Position numbers and translations under genes: made by a program. A stretch of DNA of 22,475 nucleotides. Origin: Bacteroidales bacterium. GTDB taxonomy: Bacteria; Bacteroidota; Bacteroidia; Bacteroidales; UBA932. Below the pieces are notes generated by a model, which worked only from the letters and a program-made list of their open reading frames with translations, made no database searches and was not told the origin of the DNA. The stretch is taken from positions 1-22,475 of the forward strand of contig JAKSKA010000003.1 of assembly GCA_024401915.1 (NCBI GenBank), written 5' to 3'. This document shows positions 17,170 through 22,475 of the stretch, piece after piece. The stretch's first letter is position 1, and each line of letters begins with the position of its first letter.

Positions 17170-18023
17170 TGCTCCTTTCAGCATTCATAAGAGAGGGCAC
17201 CGAAGCCCTCGAGGAACTTTACCCTTCGCCGGAAGCGAGGGGTTTGGTTTTGATGCTCTGCCACGAAAGGCTGGGCGTCGAAAGCTATACCCATATCATA
17301 GAGCCGCAGCGTGAAGTGCCTTCAGGGGCGCTGGAAGGGCTGCAGGCCGATATGGAAAGGCTCCGGAAGGGCGAACCCATACAGTATGTGCTCGGTTATG
17401 CCTGGTTCCGGGACCGCAAGTTCAAGGTCGGCCCGTCCGTGCTCATCCCGCGTCCGGAAACGCAGCAGCTCGTCGACCTGGCCCTGGAGGGGCTTGGCTC
17501 CGGAGCGGCGGTGCTCGACCTCTGTACCGGAAGCGGCTGCATAGCGTGGTCCATCGCCCTCGAGGCCGGGGACGCCGCAGTCACGGGAGTGGATATCTCC
17601 GACGCTGCGCTCGAGATGGCGGAAAGCCAGATGGGCGGCGCAGCAGGAAGGCCGGTCTTTCTCAAGGCAGACGTGCTGGAAGGGGCTGACGGCTTGCCAC
17701 AGGGGCCTTTCGACCTTATCACGAGCAATCCGCCTTATGTTATGGAAAGCGAGAAGCAGGCAATGAGGAGCAATGTCCTGGACTATGAGCCGGGCCTTGC
17801 CCTGTTCGTCCCCGACAACGACCCGTTGTTGTTCTACAAGGCTATAGCCGGTATCGCAGGCAGGCTGTTGAGGCCCGGGGGAAAGGGCGTCGTGGAGATA
17901 AACGAAGCGCTTTCAGCAGAGACCGCGGCCCTTTTCAGCGGCAGCCGTTTTGAAAACGTCTGCGAAATCTGCGACTATTTCGGGAAAAAGCGTTTCATCA
18001 GTTTCCGGAAAAAGGCAATCTGA
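17169..18023 (+). CDS. prmC: PrmC, release factor glutamine methyltransferase
   Basis: PrmC methylates the GGQ glutamine of peptide release factors using S-adenosylmethionine. The 284-residue protein has the PrmC N-terminal helical domain ending in GEPIQYVLGYAWFRDRKFKV, VLIPRPETQQLVDLAL, the SAM-binding VLDLCTGSGCIAWSIALE, and the catalytic NPPY (187-190, SNPPYVMESE), then the LALFVPDNDPLLFYKAI block. The start is GTG, overlapping the ddl stop (TAGTG). It is the last gene of the PBP1A-ddl-prmC unit and is followed by a terminator. Confidence 0.95.
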   Translation: MLLSAFIREGTEALEELYPSPEARGLVLMLCHERLGVESYTHIIEPQREVPSGALEGLQADMERLRKGEPIQYVLGYAWFRDRKFKVGPSVLIPRPETQQLVDLALEGLGSGAAVLDLCTGSGCIAWSIALEAGDAAVTGVDISDAALEMAESQMGGAAGRPVFLKADVLEGADGLPQGPFDLITSNPPYVMESEKQAMRSNVLDYEPGLALFVPDNDPLLFYKAIAGIAGRLLRPGGKGVVEINEALSAETAALFSGSRFENVCEICDYFGKKRFISFRKKAI

Positions 18024-18050
18024 ACAGCCAGGAGGCCATTTTCTCAACTT

Positions 18051-18083
18051 AGCCGTTTAAAATCGTAAAAAACGGCTCTTTTT
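18051..18083 (+). terminator. Rho-independent terminator after prmC
   Basis: AGCCGTTT (18051-18058) and AAACGGCT (18070-18077) form a perfect 8-bp stem with an 11-base A-rich loop, followed by CTTTTT. It lies 28 bases after the prmC stop and ends the PBP1A-ddl-prmC transcript. Confidence 0.8.
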
Positions 18084-18115
18084 CCGTCACTTTGCGAAGA
18101 GAAAAATGATGGAAT

Positions 18116-19273
18116 ATGAAACGGATTACGGTCTTGCTTCTTTTATGCGCAGTCTGCTTTTCCTGCAGCGAATTCGAAAACACTCTTCCGGATTTCGAGC
18201 CGCCCTCGGACGACTTCACCCTCGGGGAGGTAGCAAAAATCCTCTCCAGCCTCCCCCTGGGTCCGGATCAGCTCCAGGAGGTGTATGACGCCTCCTCCTC
18301 GTCATCCGTCAACGGTTATGATGAGGAATATACCCTGTCAGACCTCCTTACCTCGCCCGGTTCCGGTGTCGGGGACGATCCTGAAAGGGCCTCGCTCCGC
18401 GCACTGAAGTACAAAACCCCTTTGAAGGACCTCTTCGAGGAGTACTTCGAGCGCAACCCGAAGTCATTCACCAAGGGCGGAAGCGCCGGGGCGCAGGAAT
18501 GCTTGAGAAGGCTCAAGGAGACGGATTTCCAGATATATACCCCTTATTCCGACAAATGGGACGGGGAAAGCTATCCCATTATCACCTTCGACCCCGGTTA
18601 CGGGGCGGAATCCAATTTCGGCTATGAGATCTGTTTCGACGACGAAGGTGCGCGCATCGTGGATTCGGTTTATGTGGACGAAAACATAGCCCGCAGCCGT
18701 CCCGTGTGGGTGATCAACAACAATGACGATTCCGCCTTCACCCCTATGGAGATGGTCGTCCCGCTAAATTTCAAGTCCTCGAAGGACGGATTGAAATCAA
18801 TGGGCAGGACCCTGCTCCTGAAGTCCATCACGATGCTTCGCAACTACGATTCCTGGTTCGGCGGGGCCTCGGAGTTCTTTATCAAGTGCGGTTCCGCAAG
18901 CGGCTTCAAGGGAACTACGGACGAGGACCTGAAGCAGTTCTCCCCATCGCTGACCGACTTTATGATAGTGGTCAAGCGCCAGTACCTCGGCGTGGAGATC
19001 CCGCTCGACGCGGTTATGGTCAGCGACTTCACCAGCCAGATGGACAAGCTGGCCTTCCTGATGATTGAGGACGACGGGGGCAGCCGGACTGAATGGAAGT
19101 GCCAGGCAACCGTCAAGGTCAACTCCAAAGCCTACGGGTTCGACATAAACATACCTTATAATGAAAAGGACGACATCGTGTGGCGCGGCCAGCTCGCCGC
19201 CAGCTTCTTTCAGTCCGAAGACATCGTCGGCGGCCGCTTCGGAGACGTCCGCGTAACATTTGCTCTGGAATAG
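18116..19273 (+). CDS. Lipoprotein of unknown function
   Basis: The 385-residue protein starts with a lipoprotein signal peptide (MKRITVLLLLCAVCFSC, lipid-anchoring Cys17), followed by an acidic, Pro/Ser-rich linker with DASSSSSVNGYDEE. The body (about 95-385) is mixed alpha/beta with no motif I recognise; features include DFQIYTPYSDKWDGESYPII, FDPGYGAESNFGYEI, and SWFGGASEFFIKCGSASG. Two-thirds of the way in there is a run about mid-size hydrophobic strands, consistent with a folded extracytoplasmic domain. The ATG at 18116 is the only start giving a signal peptide. A possible weak box (CACTTTGC) precedes it. It has its own transcription unit between the prmC terminator and a strong hairpin that begins within its stop codon. 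Confidence 0.75.
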   Translation: MKRITVLLLLCAVCFSCSEFENTLPDFEPPSDDFTLGEVAKILSSLPLGPDQLQEVYDASSSSSVNGYDEEYTLSDLLTSPGSGVGDDPERASLRALKYKTPLKDLFEEYFERNPKSFTKGGSAGAQECLRRLKETDFQIYTPYSDKWDGESYPIITFDPGYGAESNFGYEICFDDEGARIVDSVYVDENIARSRPVWVINNNDDSAFTPMEMVVPLNFKSSKDGLKSMGRTLLLKSITMLRNYDSWFGGASEFFIKCGSASGFKGTTDEDLKQFSPSLTDFMIVVKRQYLGVEIPLDAVMVSDFTSQMDKLAFLMIEDDGGSRTEWKCQATVKVNSKAYGFDINIPYNEKDDIVWRGQLAASFFQSEDIVGGRFGDVRVTFALE

Positions 19274-19315
19274 GGATTCGTACACACGCCAGTCACTCGC
19301 GTGTGTACGAATCCC
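19273..19315 (+). terminator. 17-bp perfect hairpin at lipoprotein stop
   Basis: GGGATTCGTACACACGC (19273-19289) and GCGTGTGTACGAATCCC (19299-19315) are perfect inverted copies with a 9-base loop. The left arm begins at the last base of the stop codon. There is no T-run after it, so it is not a classical intrinsic terminator, but it may end or protect the mRNA, or mark the boundary where the AT-rich toxin-antitoxin segment joined. Confidence 0.45.
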
Positions 19316-19358
19316 GCAACTTATAAGTTGCGAAATTTAATTGTTTGTTTTACCTTTG
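19315..19358 (+). promoter_or_regulatory. Promoter with palindromic operator of the TA-like pair
   Basis: A full Bacteroidota-style promoter is visible: TTG (19328-19330), 20 bases, then TACCTTTG (19351-19358), predicting a start near 19365. The perfect 18-bp palindrome CGCAACTTATAAGTTGCG (19315-19332) covers the TTG. Since the second gene of the pair encodes an XRE-type repressor-like protein, this palindrome is a good operator candidate for autoregulation; that role is inferred. Confidence 0.6.
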
Positions 19359-19372
19359 TATTGAAATTTATT

Positions 19373-19924
19373 GTGAAGTTTGTTCGAAGTATCCCAGGAA
19401 GTAATCATTTATGGGCAGTTAAAGAAGAAGGAAAGGACACTGATGAGCTTTCGCTCCTATTTAGGCAATGGTGTGATTTTAATTATTTACTTGATTTTTT
19501 CTTTGCAAACCAGGATGATCTGAAACACTTTTTTAGAATTGAAAAAGTCAGCGATGCTATTAGGGATACAATGGAAGATGCCAGTGATTTGGAACAGTGT
19601 ATTTTAGACTTTCCATATACGGAAGAACTGGACGGGTTGTTCCATCCGCTCAGTCTCGCGGACAACAGGGCACATGAGTTGACGCGCGAGAAAGCAAGGA
19701 ATTGGAATCGGCCTCAGCACCCAAGTTGGCTACGGGTTTATGCTATACGAATGGAGCCGAATGTTTATGTTGTAACAGGAGGCGCGATTAAACTGACGGC
19801 GACTATGCAGGAACGGGAACATACTCAAAAGGAACTAGATAAGTTGAATGCTTGTCGTGATTTTCTGAAGCAAAATGGAGTATTTGATCAGGATAGCTTT
19901 GTAGATTTATTTGAGGAGAGATAA
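19373..19924 (+). CDS. Putative toxin of a HigBA-like pair
   Basis: The 183-residue protein has no clear catalytic motif, but its C-terminal part (LRVYAIRMEPNVYVVTGGAIKL followed by TATMQEREHTQKELDKL) resembles the RelE/HigB toxin ending, in which a strand, a Gly-containing turn and a Lys/Thr-rich segment precede a helix. The N-terminal ~90 residues (FRQWCDFNYLLDFFFANQDDL) are acidic and aromatic. I chose GTG at 19373 (then KFVRSIPGSNHLW), the first good start after the predicted transcription start; an upstream in-frame start at 19301 lies before the promoter. Base use is more AT-rich than the neighbouring core genes, as expected for a transferred module. The toxin role is inferred from the partner and the order toxin-then-antitoxin, as in higBA. 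Confidence 0.55.
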   Translation: MKFVRSIPGSNHLWAVKEEGKDTDELSLLFRQWCDFNYLLDFFFANQDDLKHFFRIEKVSDAIRDTMEDASDLEQCILDFPYTEELDGLFHPLSLADNRAHELTREKARNWNRPQHPSWLRVYAIRMEPNVYVVTGGAIKLTATMQEREHTQKELDKLNACRDFLKQNGVFDQDSFVDLFEER

Positions 19925-19926
19925 AT

Positions 19927-20232
19927 ATGAAACAAAAGACATTGAAATTCCTGGAGGCTCATCAGAGTGAGACGCCTTCAACCTTTACAGAAGATGCCAA
20001 ATGGCGTCGGGAGAATGAGGTGTGGCTTAAATGGTCACGTGGCGTCGCGATGTCTATTGTTGACTATATGCAAGAGAATGGACTGAGCCGTTCGGATGTA
20101 GCGTCCAAACTCGGAGTGTCTCCTCAATATGTCAGCCGCATCCTTTCCGGCAATACCAATTTTTCCTTCAAGAGCGTTGCGGATATAGAAGGGAAACTCG
20201 GGATATCGTGTATGAAGTTTGCTCTGGCGTAA
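19927..20232 (+). CDS. XRE-family antitoxin / DNA-binding protein
   Basis: The 101-residue protein starts 2 bases after the putative toxin stop. Residues about 55-95 form a helix-turn-helix of the XRE/Cro type: IVDYMQENGLSRSDVASKLG, VSPQYVSRILSGNTNFS, then a short tail KSVADIEGKLGI. The N-terminal ~45 residues (SETPSTFTEDAKWRRENEVW) would be the part that embraces a toxin in HigA-like proteins. It probably represses its own promoter through the palindrome at 19315-19332. Confidence 0.8.
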   Translation: MKQKTLKFLEAHQSETPSTFTEDAKWRRENEVWLKWSRGVAMSIVDYMQENGLSRSDVASKLGVSPQYVSRILSGNTNFSFKSVADIEGKLGISCMKFALA

Positions 20233-20277
20233 TCCGTTGAAAAAAGGAGTGATTCCAATTTTTTATATGCGGATCAG

Positions 20278-20344
20278 AAAATAGCGGTAGTCGGTACAGA
20301 AACAAATGAAAATATTTGTTTGCTGTACAAAATACCACTATTTT
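20278..20344. repeat. Long imperfect hairpin downstream of TA-like pair
   Basis: Paired blocks from the outside in: AAAATAG/CTATTTT, GGTA/TACC, GTACAG/CTGTAC, AACAAAT/ATTTGTT, with a GAAAAT loop: about 24 base pairs interrupted by small internal loops. It lies 46 bases after the XRE gene. It could be a structured transcript end or a small relic of a mobile element; I cannot tell which. The surrounding 20233-20400 is otherwise AT-rich with no gene. Confidence 0.45.
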
Positions 20345-20395
20345 TGCAAGGTGATTTTATAAATACACTTATCAAGGGTACATCAAGCATTCATT

Positions 20396-20485
20396 GTGGA
20401 GCCGTTCATCATTGACAGGCGAGAGCTCGATATCTGGTCCAACGACTACTTCCTTCAGCTTGCCGACAGAATCATTTTCAAATAG
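20396..20485 (+). pseudogene. Small coding-like remnant
   Basis: A GC-richer island within AT-rich DNA reads as 29 codons ending in a stop: VEPFIIDRRELDIWSNDYF then LQLADRIIFK. Residue and codon composition look like the C-terminus of a real protein, but nothing coding-like precedes the GTG. I recognise no family. Probably the surviving 3' tip of a lost gene. Confidence 0.3.
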
Positions 20486-20589
20486 ACAGCATTTCTGGAA
20501 ACAAAAGACATTGGAATTTACCTTTCCGGTATAACTCGTCCAGCTGCATAATTCTTTTTATTCTGAGACGTGACGAGTCAGTCTGGACA

Positions 20590-20717
20590 TGTTCCGCAAG
20601 GCCGAAAGGATTCCGCCAACCTCCGCGGGGCTTCGCCCAAGTGGAGGGGGATGCAAGGCCAAGGCCTTGCATCCCCCTCAATTGGACGCTTCGCTACAGC
20701 GGACGGCTAAAGCCGCC
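20590..20717. repeat. GC-rich multi-hairpin element
   Basis: Three or more strong stem-loops lie side by side: GGGC-TTC-GCCC inside CCTCC...GGAGG; then the 17-bp perfect arms GAGGGGGATGCAAGGCC (20644-20660) and GGCCTTGCATCCCCCTC (20663-20679) with an AA spacer; then CGGCT-AA-AGCCG (about 20701-20712). There is no reading frame of interest. Its GC content contrasts sharply with both flanks. It ends just before the stop of the FISUMP gene and looks like a dispersed intergenic repeat or integration relic. Family unknown. Confidence 0.5.
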
Positions 20718-20725
20718 CTTTAATA

Positions 20726-22414
20726 TTATTCTTGGACAGGACGGACAGACAGACCGTAGTAGCGGCAGCTGTAGTTCGTGTCCACGCCGACCGAATAGAA
20801 GCGCACGTAGTACGCGTAGTAAGGGTAGTCCGTAGGGAGAGAGGAAGACCAATAGTAGCCGTAGCCGTACGAACCGTACAGGTCGTCGTCGTCCCGAAAA
20901 CCGGCAACAGGCAGAAAGATTGACTTGTCCGTATAACCGGACTTGTTGCTGGTGACGATTTGGCCTTTTATTCCTGTTCCATTGTAATCATTGGTCCATT
21001 CCCAAGTGCAATTGTTTCTCAACTCAGTCCACTCGTCATATGTCGGCATACGCCAATCGCCACCGAGAGTGACGTGAGCAACGTCATCCTCCAGATCGAG
21101 GGTTGTCTTATTGTCGGGGCTACCGGTACCTGACCAATAAGAAGATTGTCCGCTAGGGATGTACTTGGTCCAGCCGTAGTATTCGCTTGAGCCGGTATGA
21201 TAAGGACAATTGCTACAGTCAAGATAAATGTTCTTGTCTGTCACGTCCTTTGTCCCTGCCCACTGGTAATGGCCGCCGTACTCCTCGGGCTTGGTCGCAC
21301 CGAGGTTGCAGGTACGCCATTTCACGCTTAGGCCAAGGTCAACGATTTCCGTTATTGGAGCGAGATATCCTCTTCCGCCAACCGATTTCCAAGCAGCGAG
21401 AGCATACTCATCGCCAATCAGTGAGCTGAACCTATCTGCATCCTCGAAATACAGGCCGCAGACAGGGTCGGTACACTGATAATAATCTTTCCAACCAGAA
21501 GATGTAAAAGTAGGAGTCTGACCGTTAATCTTTGTTAATGAATGTTTATGAGTGGACATACGAAGCCAGACAGGACGAACTGATAGACCATAATAGCGGT
21601 AACCAAGTCCACTAAATCTACCGCCATAATAGAAGCCCTCGTTGTACGCGCTGTAAGGGTAGCCCTCGAGAGCGGAAGACCAATAGAAGCCACTTGAACC
21701 GACATCGTACAGGCTACCACCATCCCGATAACCGGCAGCAGGCAGAAAGATTGACTTGTCAATATATCCAGGCTCATTGCTGGTGACGACATAGCCTTTG
21801 ACTTGTGTCCCGTTGTAATCCCAGGTCCATTCCCATGTACAATTGTATCTCAATTCATTCCACAGGGCTTTATTCGGCATACGCCAATTGTCGCCGAGCG
21901 TGACTTGCACGACGTCATCTTCTGTTTCAAGGATTGTCTTGTTGTCGGGATTGCCCGCACCCGACCAATAAGAAGACTTCCCGCTGGGAACATATTTGGT
22001 CCAACCGTAGAGTGCGCTTGAGCCGGTATGATAAGGACAATTGCTCCAGCCAAGATTAATGCTTGTACTTGTGACGTCCTCTAAACCTGCCCACTGGTAA
22101 TAGCCACCGTACTCCTCAGGCTTTGTTGCGCCGAGGTTCCAGGCCGCCCAATTCGCGCTAAGACCGAGGTCAACATATTCGGGACCCTCCACTATTGCTG
22201 GCGCGCAGGAATAAGAATACGCACAGCCGGCCTTGAACTCATTTGAAATGGAAATTGACGTTTTTGCAAAAGTCTTGACTCCGTATAATTTTACGTCAAG
22301 CGATTTATCCTTGATGCTCGATGTGGGGAGTAATGCAAGCCATACCGTGAGAACACTTCCAGAGGTGACATTGATATTACTCAACTTCAAATCATAGAAC
22401 GTATAATAATCCAA
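20726..22414 (-). CDS. Tandem FISUMP-domain surface protein, 5' truncated
   Basis: The 562-residue frame (counted from a TTG at 22414) holds two copies of the Fib_succ_major paralogous domain, common in Fibrobacter and Bacteroidales surface lipoproteins of unknown function. Copy 1 is residues about 80-282 and copy 2 about 357-560. Both begin VDLGLS...W...NLGATKPEEYGG, share YQWAG, SNCPYHTGSS, PDNKT, WRMP...W.ELR..CTWEW, DKSIFLP.AG.RD, and end YRYYGLSVRPV. The first ~75 residues (SGSVLTVWLALLP...FKAGCAYSYSC) look like the C-terminal end of a fimbrillin-like domain, so the true N-terminus with its signal peptide is missing. The linker (about 288-330) has HSLTKINGQ...YYQCTDPVCGLYFEDADRF, a Cys-containing motif seen in repeat-rich surface proteins. 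The frame is open to a TAG at 22433-22435 with no ATG, so the gene is cut at its 5' side. Confidence 0.8.
   Translation of the reverse strand: MDYYTFYDLKLSNINVTSGSVLTVWLALLPTSSIKDKSLDVKLYGVKTFAKTSISISNEFKAGCAYSYSCAPAIVEGPEYVDLGLSANWAAWNLGATKPEEYGGYYQWAGLEDVTSTSINLGWSNCPYHTGSSALYGWTKYVPSGKSSYWSGAGNPDNKTILETEDDVVQVTLGDNWRMPNKALWNELRYNCTWEWTWDYNGTQVKGYVVTSNEPGYIDKSIFLPAAGYRDGGSLYDVGSSGFYWSSALEGYPYSAYNEGFYYGGRFSGLGYRYYGLSVRPVWLRMSTHKHSLTKINGQTPTFTSSGWKDYYQCTDPVCGLYFEDADRFSSLIGDEYALAAWKSVGGRGYLAPITEIVDLGLSVKWRTCNLGATKPEEYGGHYQWAGTKDVTDKNIYLDCSNCPYHTGSSEYYGWTKYIPSGQSSYWSGTGSPDNKTTLDLEDDVAHVTLGGDWRMPTYDEWTELRNNCTWEWTNDYNGTGIKGQIVTSNKSGYTDKSIFLPVAGFRDDDDLYGSYGYGYYWSSSLPTDYPYYAYYVRFYSVGVDTNYSCRYYGLSVRPVQE
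20735..22177 (-). repeat. Two diverged direct repeats within the FISUMP gene
   Basis: The DNA of 21569-22177 and 20735-21346 is a direct duplication with an offset of about 830 bases. Several stretches remain nearly identical, for example GAGCCGGTATGATAAGGACA in both. Protein identity between copies is high in the core and lower in the loops facing PYHTGSS-to-YWSG and the Tyr/Gly-rich strand before YRYYGLS. Confidence 0.75.
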
Positions 22415-22426
22415 ACCTACCAGTAA

Positions 22427-22475
22427 TGTCCACTAAAAGTTGTGGACGGTTTATATAAGTTTAACAATTAAAATA
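22427..22475. mobile_element. Possible mobile-element end at window edge
   Basis: Immediately upstream of where the FISUMP frame loses its coding character there is GTCCAC-TAAAAGTT-GTGGAC (a 6-bp inverted repeat with an 8-base loop, 22428-22447), then purely AT-rich DNA to the window end. The abrupt change and the inverted repeat suggest the terminus of an insertion element that removed or displaced the gene's 5' end. No transposase is in view, so the call is tentative. Confidence 0.3.

Noticed and set aside
19301..19924. Toxin start at 19301
   Set aside because: It lies inside the hairpin and upstream of the only good promoter (TACCTTTG at 19351-19358).

Overview
The window looks like a chromosomal stretch of a Bacteroidota genome, most likely order Bacteroidales. 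Evidence: outward-facing TAnnTTTG promoter boxes typical of that phylum, lipoproteins with a short signal peptide ending in ...SC, a mreB-mreC-mreD-mrdA-rodA cluster, tandem Fib_succ_major (FISUMP) domains, and a fimbrillin-like tail. Core genes are GC-rich. The edges (1-1560 and 19315-22475) are more AT-rich and carry gene remnants, a mobile intron, a toxin-antitoxin-like pair and dispersed-repeat-like DNA.

The most interesting feature is at 729-1540 on the minus strand. A complete tRNA-Leu(UAA) gene is split in its anticodon loop after U34 by a 727-nt insertion. The two exons (34 nt and 51 nt) join into a clean 85-nt class II cloverleaf. The insertion carries recognisable group I intron elements: P3, the P4 pairing, the R and S strands forming P7, P8, a GAAA-capped hairpin and a terminal G. 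It also encodes an HNH homing endonuclease whose last ~43 codons lie on top of the ribozyme core. This is the same insertion site as the classical cyanobacterial/plastid tRNA-Leu(UAA) intron, here in a Bacteroidales-like genome and mobilised by an HNH gene.

Layout. 40-651: remnants of an iron-containing alcohol dehydrogenase and of an unknown gene. 692-1540: terminator, split tRNA-Leu, intron and HNH gene. 1560-1591: palindromic divergent promoter. 1594-4592: DUF456 membrane protein translationally coupled to a large lipoprotein with a xylose-isomerase-like TIM barrel. 4593-10089 (minus): rodA, mrdA, mreD, mreC, mreB, the rod-shape elongation machinery. 10120-10149: second divergent promoter of the same design. 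10166-10870: ispD. 10848-13631 (minus): Lrp/AsnC regulator and topA. 13761-18023: class A PBP, ddl and prmC in one tight operon ending in a terminator. 18116-19273: unknown lipoprotein. 19315-20232: toxin-antitoxin-like pair with a palindrome over its promoter. 20233-20725: non-coding DNA with hairpins and a small coding remnant. 20726-22432 (minus): two-repeat FISUMP protein missing its 5' end, apparently cut by a mobile-element end at the window edge.

Functionally the middle of the window is a cell-envelope neighbourhood. Two peptidoglycan-synthesis transcription units (MreBCD/PBP2/RodA, and PBP1A/Ddl) flank isoprenoid precursor synthesis (IspD, which feeds undecaprenyl phosphate), topoisomerase I and a regulator. 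All calls come from reading the sequence; no database search was run.
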